The notes beneath the pieces are model-generated. The model was not told the DNA's origin. It did no database searches and was given only the letters and a program-made list of their open reading frames with translations. A stretch of DNA of 64,000 nt from contig NZ_JWLL01000003.1 of assembly GCF_000814025.1 (NCBI RefSeq), positions 330,334-394,333 of the forward strand, written 5' to 3'. This DNA is from Tateyamaria sp. ANG-S1 (GTDB lineage: Bacteria; Pseudomonadota; Alphaproteobacteria; Rhodobacterales; Rhodobacteraceae). Position 1 is the first letter of the stretch; every line of letters starts with the position of its first letter. Positions 43,988 to 52,861 of this stretch are shown here, piece after piece. The position numbers were made by a program, and so were the translations under genes.

Positions 43988-44884
43988 ATGATCAAAATCG
44001 GCAATGCCCCCTGTTCGTGGGGCGTGGAGTTCGCGGACGACCCGCGCAATCCATCGTGGCGCAAGGTGCTGCAGGAGAACGCGGATGCAGGCTACACCGG
44101 GATCGAGTTGGGACCGGTTGGCTTCATGCCCGAAGACCCCGGCAAACTGGGCGCCGCGCTTGAAGAGTTCGGGCAGGACCTCGTAGGCGGCGTCGTGTTC
44201 CGCCCCTTCCACGACCCGGATCAGTGGGACGACGTGATGGACGGCGCAGTGCGCACCTGCAAGGCGCTGAAAGCACACGGGGCGGAGCATCTGGTGCTGA
44301 TCGACTCCATCTCTGAACGGCGCGCACCTACCGCCGGTCGGGCCGATGAGGCCGAGCAGATGGACAAGTCCGAATGGACCGCCTTTCGCGACCGCATCGC
44401 AACCGTCGCCAAGATCGGAGCCGAGGAATACGGGCTGACAGTCGGCATGCACGCCCACGCAGCAGGGTTCATCGACTTCGAGCCGGAATTGGAGCGCTTG
44501 CTGGACGAGGTGGACGCGAGCATCCTGAAAATCTGCTTTGACACCGGGCATCACTCCTACGCGGGTTTCGATCCGGTGGCCTTTATGAAGAAGCATATTG
44601 GCCGCATCAGCTACATGCATTTCAAGGACATCGATCCCAAAGTGAAAGCCGACGTGATCGCGAACCGAACCGGGTTCTACGACGCCTGCGGACAGGGGAT
44701 CTTTTGCAATCTGGGCGACGGTGATGTGGACTTTCCTGCCGTTCGTCAGGTGCTGCTGGACAACGGGTTCGACGGCTGGTGTACGGTCGAACAGGATTGC
44801 GACCCGGCGGGCGACACCTCGCCCATCGACGACGCGAAACTGAACCGCGCTTATCTGCAATCCATCGGATTTGAAGGAGCCTGA
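43988..44884 (+). CDS. iolE: inosose dehydratase
   Basis: The 298-residue TIM-barrel protein dehydrates 2-keto-myo-inositol to the diketone used by IolD. It starts with the characteristic IGNAPCSWGVEF, followed by ADAGYTGIELGPVG. Metal-binding positions are visible in HAHAAGFIDFEPE, CFDTGHHSYAGFDP and MHFKDID, with the last acidic ligand in CTVEQD. It follows the dehydrogenase by twelve bases and precedes another by two. Confidence 0.92.
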   Translation: MIKIGNAPCSWGVEFADDPRNPSWRKVLQENADAGYTGIELGPVGFMPEDPGKLGAALEEFGQDLVGGVVFRPFHDPDQWDDVMDGAVRTCKALKAHGAEHLVLIDSISERRAPTAGRADEAEQMDKSEWTAFRDRIATVAKIGAEEYGLTVGMHAHAAGFIDFEPELERLLDEVDASILKICFDTGHHSYAGFDPVAFMKKHIGRISYMHFKDIDPKVKADVIANRTGFYDACGQGIFCNLGDGDVDFPAVRQVLLDNGFDGWCTVEQDCDPAGDTSPIDDAKLNRAYLQSIGFEGA

Positions 44885-44886
44885 GC

Positions 44887-46041
44887 ATGGCAAAGCTACA
44901 ATGGGGCATGATTGGCGGCGGTGAAGGCAGTCAGATCGGACCGGCTCACCGTTTGGGCGCAGGCTTGGATGGGCTGTTTGAGTTTTCCGCAGGCGCACTC
45001 GACCACCGACCCGAGGAAGGACGTGACTATGGTCAGCGGCTGGGCCTTGGTGACCGGGCCTATGGGTCGTGGCAGGAGATGCTGGAGGGCGAGCAAAAGC
45101 GCGACGACAAAATCGACCTGGTCACAGTCGCCACACCAAACGCCACACACTATGAAATCACCAAAGCCTACCTCGAAGGCGGCTTTCACGTGCTCTGCGA
45201 AAAGCCGATGACCATGACGGTCGAGGAAGGCGAAGAAATCGTCGAGATCGCACGCAAAACCGGCAACATCTGCGCCGTGAACTATGGCTACACCGGCTAC
45301 TCGCTGGTCCGGCATATGCGCGCGATGGTGGCGCGCGGTGACATCGGGAAGGTGCGGCTCGTGGTGGCAGAGTTTGCGCACGGCCACCATGCCGACGCCA
45401 CAGATGCCGACAATCCGCGTGTCCGCTGGCGCTACGATCCGGCTCAGGCGGGGGTGTCAGCCCAGTTTGCGGATTGCGGGATTCACGCGCTGCACATGGC
45501 GTCTTTTGTGACGGGCCAAGAGGTTGAGAAGCTGAGCGCTGATACCGTGTCCTGCATCGATGTGCGGACCTTGGAAGACGACGCGATGGTCAACTTCCGC
45601 ACGGATGGCGGCGCCGTTGGGCGGCTCTGGACCTCGTCCGTGGCCATCGGGCGGCAGCACGGGTTGGGGATTCAGGTCTTTGGCGAAACCGGCGGGTTGC
45701 GATGGTCGCAGGAGCAGCCGAACCAGCTGTATTACATGCCGCTGAACGACCGCCTGCAAGTCATCGAACGGGGCGAGGCGAATTTGTCGCCCGAAGCCGA
45801 CCGGACGACGCGCGTCACTATCGGACATGCCGAAGGGATGCCGCTGGCCTTTGCAAACATCTACACAGATCTGGCCGAGGCGATCCGGGCGCGCAAGGAG
45901 GGGCGGTTGATGGATCCGGCGGCAAACCTGTATCCGCGAGCCGAGGATGGGTTGCGGTCCATGGCAGCGGTCTTTGCGGTGGCTGAAAGCGGCAAGCAGG
46001 ACGGCGCTTGGCTGGATGCGCGGCCACCGATGTTTCGGTAG
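44887..46041 (+). CDS. Gfo/Idh/MocA-family oxidoreductase (second of the unit)
   Basis: The 384-residue protein starts LQWGMIGGGEGSQIGPAHR, with the Rossmann glycines and an insert typical of the longer family members, and has LCEKPMTM near residue 110 with the catalytic lysine. The C-terminal part has AQFADCGIHALHMASFVTG with Asp and His at the expected distance. It differs clearly from both other inositol dehydrogenases of the locus, so a distinct isomer or keto-sugar is likely. It ends the plus-strand unit; the acetyltransferase beyond is on the other strand. Confidence 0.8.
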   Translation: MAKLQWGMIGGGEGSQIGPAHRLGAGLDGLFEFSAGALDHRPEEGRDYGQRLGLGDRAYGSWQEMLEGEQKRDDKIDLVTVATPNATHYEITKAYLEGGFHVLCEKPMTMTVEEGEEIVEIARKTGNICAVNYGYTGYSLVRHMRAMVARGDIGKVRLVVAEFAHGHHADATDADNPRVRWRYDPAQAGVSAQFADCGIHALHMASFVTGQEVEKLSADTVSCIDVRTLEDDAMVNFRTDGGAVGRLWTSSVAIGRQHGLGIQVFGETGGLRWSQEQPNQLYYMPLNDRLQVIERGEANLSPEADRTTRVTIGHAEGMPLAFANIYTDLAEAIRARKEGRLMDPAANLYPRAEDGLRSMAAVFAVAESGKQDGAWLDARPPMFR

Positions 46042-46058
46042 GTAGAACGTCGCCAAAG

Positions 46059-46574
46059 CTATTTTGAAAGGACAACTCCCTGCTGCGAGACTGAGGTAGA
46101 GAAAATCACTTGCTCGGCCCCAAATCGCATAAGGCGCATGTGTTCTGTAAATCCGAGACGCCTTAACAGAGTGCAGGATCGTGCATTTGCGGCCTGCGTC
46201 TCTGCAACAAGACGTGGAACTTGCATGTCGTTGAAAGCGTGTGAGACCACACGGGCTGTTGCTTCTCGGGCCAGTCCTTGACCCCAGGCGCGCGGGTGGA
46301 ATTGGTAAGACAGTTCGATGTCTTGCCCGTCCTTGTGGGGGCCGAGTTCCACCAAACCAACCGGCTGACCGATGTCGCGCAAGCACGCAACCCATCTGCC
46401 CTGCGCACCGACACTGTGCCGAAAGCGGGAAACGGCCGCGCTGCATTGCACTGGTCCGCCCAGGTAACGGCGTACGTCCGGGTGCGCGACCAGTTCGCAA
46501 TAGAACCGAAGATCATCCCGAGCCAGGTGGCGCAGGACAAGGCGTTGCGTGGTCAATCGGGGCGCGTATCCCAT
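46059..46574 (-). CDS. GNAT-family N-acetyltransferase
   Basis: The 171-residue protein has the RimJ/RimL-type GNAT order: TQRLVLRHLARDDL near the start, a central LSYQFHPRAWGQGLAREA with the RxxGxGxA acetyl-CoA loop, and NARSCTLLRRLGF near the end. It transfers an acetyl group to an amine that cannot be predicted. It lies between the iol dehydrogenase and the LacI regulator, on the regulator's strand. Nothing ties it to inositol. Confidence 0.82.
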   Translation of the reverse strand: MGYAPRLTTQRLVLRHLARDDLRFYCELVAHPDVRRYLGGPVQCSAAVSRFRHSVGAQGRWVACLRDIGQPVGLVELGPHKDGQDIELSYQFHPRAWGQGLAREATARVVSHAFNDMQVPRLVAETQAANARSCTLLRRLGFTEHMRLMRFGAEQVIFSTSVSQQGVVLSK

Positions 46575-46654
46575 AAGCCACTTAGGACAGCTGCAGGACT
46601 GTCAGGCAACACCCGAACCAAGACTGGACGAAGGATTGGCGACGCTTTGCCAGA

Positions 46655-47656
46655 TCAGCCGGGCACGGGGCGCAGCGTGCCACGCTCGACCACGTGGCAG
46701 TCAAAACTGAGCGACTGGGCAATCGTCTCTTCCCCGTCGAGCATCGCCTCGACCAGATCGACGGACGTGCGCACGATATCGTCGATGGGATTGTGAATAG
46801 TGGTCAGGTCAATCAGCTCCCACGCGGCCATTTCCATGTTGTTGAGACCAAGGATGCCGACGTCATCCGGCACCGACAGGCCCGCATCCTTGATAGCGGA
46901 CAAGGCGCCGATGGACAGGACGTCATCGCCACAAAAATATGCCTCGGCCGGGCCCATGGCGAGCAAGCGCGCCATCTCCTCCCGCCCGGCGTTGAAGGAA
47001 TATGCCTTGGCATAGCTGACAGACAGGGCAACGTCGGGATGCCGGCTGAGTTCCTCGACAAAGCCAGTGTGGCGGTCGCGGGTCGAGGTGGCGCTGAGCG
47101 GACCGGCGAGAAAGCCGACACGCCGGTAGCCGCGTTTGATGAGCTCGCGCGCGGCGATACGGCCCGCTTCGATGTTGTTAATGCCCAGCACGTTGATCTT
47201 GGGGGCGTCGGTAAGGCGACCAAAGGAATGGACGACGCGCATGCCCGCCTCGTGAAAGCTCTCGGCAAAGCTGACTGGGAGGGTAGATGACGCTACGATG
47301 ACCGCATCGACCGAGTATTGCCGGAGAAGGCGCACGGAGTTTGAGGGGTCGGTTTCGTCGGAAAGGTTCACCAGCAAGGGGCGCAAACCGCGTTTTTGCA
47401 ACTCGCGCGTGACGAGGTCGAACACCTCAAGAAAGATCGGGTTGTGGAAGTTGTTGGAAATGACTCCCACCAGCTTGGTCCGCCCAGTGGTGAGTGAGGA
47501 CGCGAGCGCATTGGGGCTGTAGCCTAACTCAGCGGCTGCTTTTTCGACCTTCTCCCGTGTCTTGCCGCTGATCGACGCGCCGGGCGTGAAACAGCGCGAC
47601 ACGGCGGAGCGCGATACCCCTGCCCGTTCGGCCACATCTTTGAGGGTTACGGCCAC
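46655..47656 (-). CDS. LacI-family regulator, probable repressor of the inositol regulon
   Basis: The 333-residue protein starts with a LacI helix-turn-helix (TLKDVAERAGVSRSAVSRCF) and hinge, followed by a periplasmic-binding-protein-like effector domain (LVGVISNNFHNPIF to VGILGLNNMEMAAWEL). The start is GTG at 47656. It is downstream of the importer genes on the same strand, three bases after a small ORF. Location makes it the best candidate to bind the palindromes at 42833 and 50899, with an inositol derivative as effector; this is inference. Other bacteria often use RpiR- or DeoR-type IolR proteins for this job. Confidence 0.85.
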   Translation of the reverse strand: MAVTLKDVAERAGVSRSAVSRCFTPGASISGKTREKVEKAAAELGYSPNALASSLTTGRTKLVGVISNNFHNPIFLEVFDLVTRELQKRGLRPLLVNLSDETDPSNSVRLLRQYSVDAVIVASSTLPVSFAESFHEAGMRVVHSFGRLTDAPKINVLGINNIEAGRIAARELIKRGYRRVGFLAGPLSATSTRDRHTGFVEELSRHPDVALSVSYAKAYSFNAGREEMARLLAMGPAEAYFCGDDVLSIGALSAIKDAGLSVPDDVGILGLNNMEMAAWELIDLTTIHNPIDDIVRTSVDLVEAMLDGEETIAQSLSFDCHVVERGTLRPVPG

Positions 47657-47659
47657 TGC

Positions 47660-47854
47660 TCAGGCCCCGTCGTCGTCATATTTGGACCAATCCACCTTTG
47701 AAAACTGCCATTGCGCATAGCCGCCAATGCCGAAGATGAACAGAGCCCATCCGACAGCGCCGGTGGACAATTCGAACAGTCCCCAAAAGATGCACACGGC
47801 GACGGTAAGATACCGTCGCCAGGCTTGAGCAAAAAAATCGTGATCGAGGTCCAT
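47660..47854 (-). CDS. small membrane protein in the importer operon
   Basis: The 64-residue product has a short charged start, two closely spaced hydrophobic segments (YLTVAVCIFWGLFELSTG and WALFIFGIGGYAQW) and an acidic end (DWSKYDDDGA). It lies twelve bases after the ATPase gene and three before the regulator, so it is transcribed with them. No family is recognised; the topology suggests a two-helix hairpin in the inner membrane. A perfect GCGGCC/GGCCGC hairpin covers the ATPase stop just upstream (47861-47875). Confidence 0.65.
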   Translation of the reverse strand: MDLDHDFFAQAWRRYLTVAVCIFWGLFELSTGAVGWALFIFGIGGYAQWQFSKVDWSKYDDDGA

Positions 47855-47866
47855 GAGTGCGCGGCC

Positions 47867-48643
47867 TCAGGCCGCGTCCTCGTACCCTTCCTGCGTCTTG
47901 GCACCAGTGATGTAGGCCACCACGTCCTGCCCATCGGTATCTTCCTTGCGAAGGTTCGCACAGATGCGCCCCCGTCGGAAAACCACGATCCGGTCCACAA
48001 GGTCAAACACCTGCCGCATGTTGTGGCTAACGAGGATCAGAGGTTCGCCCTGTTCCTTGAGCGTGCGGATGATGTTTTCGACCTGTGCGGTTTCTTGAAC
48101 GCCCAGCGCCGCAGTCGGTTCATCCATGATAGTCAGGCGCGAGTGGAAGGTCGCCGTGCGCGCAATGGCCACGCATTGCCGCTGACCGCCCGACATGTTG
48201 CGGATGGTGTTGCGGATGTTGGGGATTTTCACGGCCGTTTTTTCCAGCCCGTCCATAGTCGCCTGCCGCATTGCCTTGTAGTCCAGCAGGCGAAAGGGGC
48301 CGAGCCAATCGAACTTGGTCTTTTCGCGGCCAAGAAACAGGTTGTCCGGGACGTCCAGGTCATCAGCCAAAGCCAGCGTCTGGAATACGGTTTCGATTCC
48401 AGCCTCACGTGCGTCCAGAGGACCCGTGAAATTCACCGGCTCGCCGTAGAACATGATGTCACCGCGCGTGCGCTGTTCGACCCCGGTGATCTGGCGGACA
48501 AAGGTGGATTTGCCCGCGCCGTTGTCGCCCATGATTGCCACGTGCTCACCCTTTTTCAGAGTGAAGTTGGCGTCGTTGAGGGCATGCACACCGCCATAGT
48601 GTTTGGTCAGCCCGCGCGTCTCGAGTACGATGTCGTCGCTCAT
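47867..48643 (-). CDS. sugar/inositol ABC transporter ATPase, single-domain form
   Basis: The 258-residue protein has one complete nucleotide-binding domain: Walker A GDNGAGKST, Q-loop, signature MSGGQRQ and Walker B LTIMDEPTAAL. Ribose-type importers generally use a fused double ATPase of about 500 residues; this half-size form is like FrcA of the fructose importer FrcBCA. GGGGGAGA precedes the ATG at 48643. It follows the permease by fourteen bases and energises it. Confidence 0.88.
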   Translation of the reverse strand: MSDDIVLETRGLTKHYGGVHALNDANFTLKKGEHVAIMGDNGAGKSTFVRQITGVEQRTRGDIMFYGEPVNFTGPLDAREAGIETVFQTLALADDLDVPDNLFLGREKTKFDWLGPFRLLDYKAMRQATMDGLEKTAVKIPNIRNTIRNMSGGQRQCVAIARTATFHSRLTIMDEPTAALGVQETAQVENIIRTLKEQGEPLILVSHNMRQVFDLVDRIVVFRRGRICANLRKEDTDGQDVVAYITGAKTQEGYEDAA

Positions 48644-48657
48644 TGGTATCTCCCCCG

Positions 48658-49740
48658 TCAACTTCGCAAGGCCGCGCGTTCTTGCCGGACCTTGTCCAGC
48701 ACCACAGCGCCGATGATGATCGCGCCCATCGCCATCAATTGGTAGAAGGCGTCGAGTTTGATGTATGTGAACCCGGATTGGATGACGCCGAAGACCATGG
48801 CACCCAGCACCGTCCCGATGATCGAGCCGCGTCCGCCGGTCAGGCTGACGCCGCCGATGACGGCCATGGCGATGGCGTAGAGCTCGTAGAAGATGCCCAT
48901 GCCGGATTGCGCCGTGAGGTTCTTGGAACTCAACACGATGGCGGCAAAGGCAGCGAGCATCGACGCGATCATGTAGACCAGCACCTTGTGCCGTTTGACG
49001 TTGATGCCGGACATGCGCGCTGCATCCTCGTTCGAGCCAATGGCATAGGTGTGTTTGCCGTAGACCGTGTATTTGAGGATGAAGTGAAAGAGGATCGCAA
49101 GAGCGAGGAAGAGGTAGACGGGCATCATACCCTTGCCGATCAACGCATAGGTTTCGGTGGGGAACGACACCGGCTGCCCCCGCGTCCATGCTTGCGCGAT
49201 GCCCCGGCAGATCAGGAACATGCCCAGCGTCGCAATGAAGGGCGGGATCTTGGTATAGGCGATAAGACTGCCGTTGATGGCTCCGATCAGGGCGCCGAAA
49301 CTGAGACCGACGAGCAGCGGTATGATCACGGGCAAGTCGAACGCCCAAGGGCCGAACACCGCCTTCGGGTTGGGGCCACCGTTAACGAGTTCGGTTTGCG
49401 CAAAGGACATGACGATCATGGCCGTCGCCCCGACAAGGGGGCCGGAACTGAGATCGATGCCGCCCGAGATGATGACTTGCGTCACGCCCAGCGCGATGAT
49501 GCCAATGATCGCAACCTGCAGGATGATGATGCGCAGACGTGCTTCGTTGAAGATGCTGTCGAACCGGTCGCGCGTGTCGAAGAGAAAGCTCTGCCCGTTC
49601 ATGTAAGGCAGAAGCTGCCCTGCCGCCTCGAAGGCGAAGATGATCAGGATCAGCGCGAAGAAGATGTTGAGCTCGTTTGGCCAGGCCCGTCGCTTGCTGT
49701 CAAATGTCAGCCCGCCCGTGCCATGCGATGCGTCGGCCAT
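48658..49740 (-). CDS. sugar/inositol ABC transporter permease
   Basis: The 360-residue protein belongs to the branched-chain/ribose-type permease family with about ten membrane helices. The family loop GSNEDAARMSGINVKRHK, which contacts the ATPase, and the segments VIISGGIDLSSGPLVG and SLTGGRGSIIGTVLGA are clear. Length equals that of FrcC-type permeases. It lies about 95 bases after the binding-protein gene, behind a hairpin, and just before the ATPase gene. Confidence 0.9.
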   Translation of the reverse strand: MADASHGTGGLTFDSKRRAWPNELNIFFALILIIFAFEAAGQLLPYMNGQSFLFDTRDRFDSIFNEARLRIIILQVAIIGIIALGVTQVIISGGIDLSSGPLVGATAMIVMSFAQTELVNGGPNPKAVFGPWAFDLPVIIPLLVGLSFGALIGAINGSLIAYTKIPPFIATLGMFLICRGIAQAWTRGQPVSFPTETYALIGKGMMPVYLFLALAILFHFILKYTVYGKHTYAIGSNEDAARMSGINVKRHKVLVYMIASMLAAFAAIVLSSKNLTAQSGMGIFYELYAIAMAVIGGVSLTGGRGSIIGTVLGAMVFGVIQSGFTYIKLDAFYQLMAMGAIIIGAVVLDKVRQERAALRS

Positions 49741-49796
49741 GGATGCCTCCCGTTTGAGCGGCCGAAAGTGCCGCTTCTGTCATCAGGGTGTCGGGT

Positions 49797-49824
49797 GGTC
49801 GGGCTGCATCACCGCAGCCCGACC
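49797..49824 (-). terminator. strong hairpin between binding-protein and permease genes
   Basis: GGTCGGGCTGC (49797-49807) and GCAGCCCGACC (49814-49824) form a perfect 11-base stem with a six-base loop, eleven bases after the binding-protein stop. No uridine run follows, so it probably protects the upstream mRNA end and gives more binding protein than permease. Confidence 0.7.
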
Positions 49825-49834
49825 GATCATAGAG

Positions 49835-50773
49835 TTACTGGAGGAACTCGGACACATTTTCCGGCGTGACCAGCTTGAATGGGATGAAGACGGTCTTGTC
49901 GACATCCTCTCCATTCGCGAGCTTGATCGCCGTGTCGATGGAGCCTGCGCCCTGACCTGCGAGGTCTTGGAAAACTGTCACATCCATGTCACCGGCCTGC
50001 ATCGATACCAGCGCGTCGGGCGTAGCATCCACGCCGCCCACCTGAACGTCATCCATCGAAATGCCTGCAGACTTCATGGCCTGGATCGCGCCGATGGCCA
50101 TTTCGTCATTGTTGGCAAAGACGGCATCGAAGGGCTCACCAGAGGAAATCCAGTTGGTCATGAGGTCTTGCGCCTGGTCACGGGACCAGTTGGCCGTCTG
50201 GCTGTCGATCAGGGTGATGAAGTTGCACATATCCATGCCAAGCACATCCTCGACATCCTTGGAACGCTGCACCGCCGCCTGGTTCGACAACTGGCCCATC
50301 AGCATGTAGGCGGTTGCCCCACCCGACTTGCCCGCAGCGCGCAGGTTCTTGCAGATCTCAAATGCTTTCAGCGTGCCGCTTTCGATCTCGTTCGATGCCA
50401 CGAACGCCTGCCCTTCGGGCAGCGTGTCCATGTTGATCGGCTGGCGGTTCACATAGACCATTGGCACACCGGCAGAGGCGGCGGCCTGGCTCATCGCTTC
50501 GGTCGCGTTGGTGTCGACCGCATTCACGATGATCGCGTCCACACCCGATGCGATGAAGTTGTTGATCTGGTCAAGCTGGCGCGCCACGTCGTCTTGCGCG
50601 TCTTCCATGATCAGTTGAACACCATCCAGCGTTTCAACGTGCTCGGTCATGCCGTTGCGCATGATGGTCAGGCCGTTGTCGTCAAACCGGGCCACGGACA
50701 CACCGATGGTTTCAGCCATGGCCGTACCACCCATCAGCATGGCAAGCGCGCCCACTGTCACAAAATTCTTCAT
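49835..50773 (-). CDS. MocB-like inositol/rhizopine-type ABC binding protein
   Basis: The 312-residue periplasmic protein starts with a signal peptide (FVTVGALAMLMGGTAMA) and has a two-lobed ribose-binding-protein fold. Segments such as VSVARFDDNGLTIMRNGM, IASGVDAIIVNAVDTNAT and FDAVFANNDEMAIGAIQAMK resemble, from memory, the rhizopine/inositol-binding MocB and IbpA proteins more than ribose binders. With the iol genes next door and a shared operator, myo-inositol or a derivative is the likely ligand. It is first in the importer operon. Confidence 0.83.
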   Translation of the reverse strand: MKNFVTVGALAMLMGGTAMAETIGVSVARFDDNGLTIMRNGMTEHVETLDGVQLIMEDAQDDVARQLDQINNFIASGVDAIIVNAVDTNATEAMSQAAASAGVPMVYVNRQPINMDTLPEGQAFVASNEIESGTLKAFEICKNLRAAGKSGGATAYMLMGQLSNQAAVQRSKDVEDVLGMDMCNFITLIDSQTANWSRDQAQDLMTNWISSGEPFDAVFANNDEMAIGAIQAMKSAGISMDDVQVGGVDATPDALVSMQAGDMDVTVFQDLAGQGAGSIDTAIKLANGEDVDKTVFIPFKLVTPENVSEFLQ

Positions 50774-50898
50774 GGTTTCCTCCCAAGTTGCGTGTCCGGA
50801 TCACGCCGTTTTTCGCCGGACTGCCGACCGAAAACCGCCTCTGTCTGGGCTGAGTCTTCGGCTGGCAACGAGGAGGATGATATGCGAGTCGCCGCATT

Positions 50899-50914
50899 TT
50901 GCAACCGGTTGCAT
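50899..50914. promoter_or_regulatory. LacI-type operator upstream of the importer operon
   Basis: TTGCAACCGGTTGCAT matches the iol operator at 42833 in 15 of 16 bases and lies 126 bases before the binding-protein start. It also lies 31 bases past the end of the glycosylase gene. Confidence 0.75.
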
Positions 50915-50944
50915 TCAAATTTTCGGATCCGGCGATCCGGGCGC

Positions 50945-51613
50945 CTAGCCGCAGCTTGTCGCGAGAATGCGGCTGATCTCTTTCAGCGAACGGCCAGACT
51001 GGACCTGCCATTCGTTCATCGCCGCTTGCACCGCGCGCATTGCGGACTTGGATGTCGGGGGCTTGTCGATCACCCCTTCGGCAATGAGACGAGCGACGAC
51101 ATCGCGGGACAGGATGTAACCGTCGACGCCCATGAAGCGCAGGAAATATTGCCCCGTGCTGCCGCCCAGCCGGTTGCCCTCCTTCTTCAGCAATTCCAGC
51201 AGCGCGGCATAGTCGCTGGCCGGCCATTCCGCGATCATGCGACCGAAACCGCCATGTCTGGCGCTGTGCTCCTGAATGAAAACTGCGTTTTGTTGCACGG
51301 ATCTGATCTTTTGCGGGTAGCGGACAATTGCGGTGTCACGACAAAGCGCATCGAACCAATCGTCGCTCATCATCGCACAGCGCCCGATGTCGAAGCCGTG
51401 GAATGCGGTTTCGAATCCTAGCCACATGTTGTCGACAACGCGCCAATTGAACCCGGCCTGAAAGATCGAACGGGTCATTTGCGACAGCCACCTGTCATCC
51501 GGGATCGCGGCCAAAGTTGCAGCATCCGCTGACAGCTCGACACTTTCCAAAACTGCCGCTTCGCCGCCCTTGCGCTCAGCGCTGATGGCCAAAATATCGT
51601 TGATCGTCCGCAT
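50945..51613 (-). CDS. tag: DNA-3-methyladenine glycosylase I-like protein
   Basis: The 222-residue protein follows the Tag fold in the order MTRSIFQAGFNWRVVDNMW, FETAFHGFD, a run of helices with AIVRYPQKIRSVQQNA, and a C-terminal FLRFMGVDGYILSRDV segment, where E. coli Tag has equivalent FQAGLSW, FHQFD, IIRHRGKIQAI and a later core. The zinc-binding Cys and His residues of classical Tag are not apparent. It would excise 3-methyladenine from alkylated DNA. The ATG at 51613 with GAGGG upstream is preferred over one three codons earlier. It is divergent from the second LacI gene and unrelated to its sugar neighbours. Confidence 0.72.
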   Translation of the reverse strand: MRTINDILAISAERKGGEAAVLESVELSADAATLAAIPDDRWLSQMTRSIFQAGFNWRVVDNMWLGFETAFHGFDIGRCAMMSDDWFDALCRDTAIVRYPQKIRSVQQNAVFIQEHSARHGGFGRMIAEWPASDYAALLELLKKEGNRLGGSTGQYFLRFMGVDGYILSRDVVARLIAEGVIDKPPTSKSAMRAVQAAMNEWQVQSGRSLKEISRILATSCG

Positions 51614-51797
51614 GAGTAGCATCCCTCTGTTCGTACACAGAAACGATACGCACGCGCGGCACGGCTGGAAAAGGCGCAATTCTGCAAGGGGGATGGTGCG
51701 GTGATGCGTGCAAGACCAGTCACGGCAAAGTTTGCGCGCGAAAACTTTCTTGCTTATCGTGACCCTGTTCCTGCAGTGGCACGGGTCGGAGGAGAGC

Positions 51798-52829
51798 ATG
51801 GGCGAACGCAAGATCAAAAACATGGAGGAGTTCGCCTCTGTCAGTGGGATTTCACGGCCGACCGTTTCGAAATACTTTAACGACCCGACAAGCGTACGTG
51901 CCTCGACCCGCGCGCGGATCGAGGCAGCTATCGAGCAGTATGGGTACCGGCCCAACATCTATGCGATGAACCAGAACCGGCAGTTGACGAAAAACATCGG
52001 CGTGGTTGTGCCCTATCTGGCGGATCCGTTCTTTGGCGAGATTGTGCGTGTCATTGAACGACGGTGTATCGAGGCGGGCTTTTCTCCATCCCTCTTCAGC
52101 TCGCATGGCGAAGCCGAGCAAGAACGTGACATCCTTGACACGTTACGGTCGCTGAAACCCGCTGGTGTCCTGCTGGCGCCATTGGGACGCCTGTCAGACA
52201 AGTCGGCGATTGAGGCGTTTTGCCGGGATGTGCCCACAGTGCTGTTCGACAGCAACATCGACGGCATGGGCGAAGCCTTTGTCGGATCGGACAATTACAG
52301 CTTTGTATCCCAGACTGTAGAGTATCTGAGCCGCACCGGTGAGCCGCCCTCATTCTTTGAGATGAAGACCCCCGCGAACCCCAATGCCAACAAACGCAGG
52401 CGCGCCTATCTGGACATGATGGAACGGCTGGGGCTGGAGCCGCATGTGTTGCAGATTGACGGCAGCGGCTGGGCGTTTGAAGAGATCGGGCGCAAGGGCG
52501 GGCATGACGTTCTAAGCCGGGATGCGTTGCCCACCAATACAGTGTTGTGCAGCAACGACCGGCTCGCCATCGGGTTTATGTCAGCTTGCTTCGAGGCTGG
52601 GCGCAAGGTTGGCCGCGGGGCCGGGCATGATCTGCGCGTGGCCTCGCATGACGATCATCCGTTTTCGCGCTACACCTGCCCGTCACTCACCACGGCGGCA
52701 CATGATTATGCCAATGTCTCGGGCCATGCGGTCGAGACGCTGTTCCGCCTGATCGAATCGGGCGGACGCTTTCAGACCCGGGAAGAGACCTTGTTTTCCG
52801 CACGCCTTATCATGCGCGATTCCGCCTAA
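51798..52829 (+). CDS. LacI-family regulator of the polyol operon
   Basis: The 343-residue protein has a helix-turn-helix start (MEEFASVSGISRPTVSKYF), hinge residues, and a sugar-binding-type effector domain (IGVVVPYLADPFFGEIVRV to AVETLFRLIESGG). GGAGGAGA precedes the ATG at 51798; the frame extends thirty codons further without a ribosome site. It lies 116 bases before smoE in the same direction, with a palindrome in between, and probably represses the operon until sorbitol, mannitol or a similar polyol appears. Confidence 0.86.
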   Translation: MGERKIKNMEEFASVSGISRPTVSKYFNDPTSVRASTRARIEAAIEQYGYRPNIYAMNQNRQLTKNIGVVVPYLADPFFGEIVRVIERRCIEAGFSPSLFSSHGEAEQERDILDTLRSLKPAGVLLAPLGRLSDKSAIEAFCRDVPTVLFDSNIDGMGEAFVGSDNYSFVSQTVEYLSRTGEPPSFFEMKTPANPNANKRRRAYLDMMERLGLEPHVLQIDGSGWAFEEIGRKGGHDVLSRDALPTNTVLCSNDRLAIGFMSACFEAGRKVGRGAGHDLRVASHDDHPFSRYTCPSLTTAAHDYANVSGHAVETLFRLIESGGRFQTREETLFSARLIMRDSA

Positions 52830-52861
52830 GATACTGGCTGCGAATACTTTCTCCTAATTTC

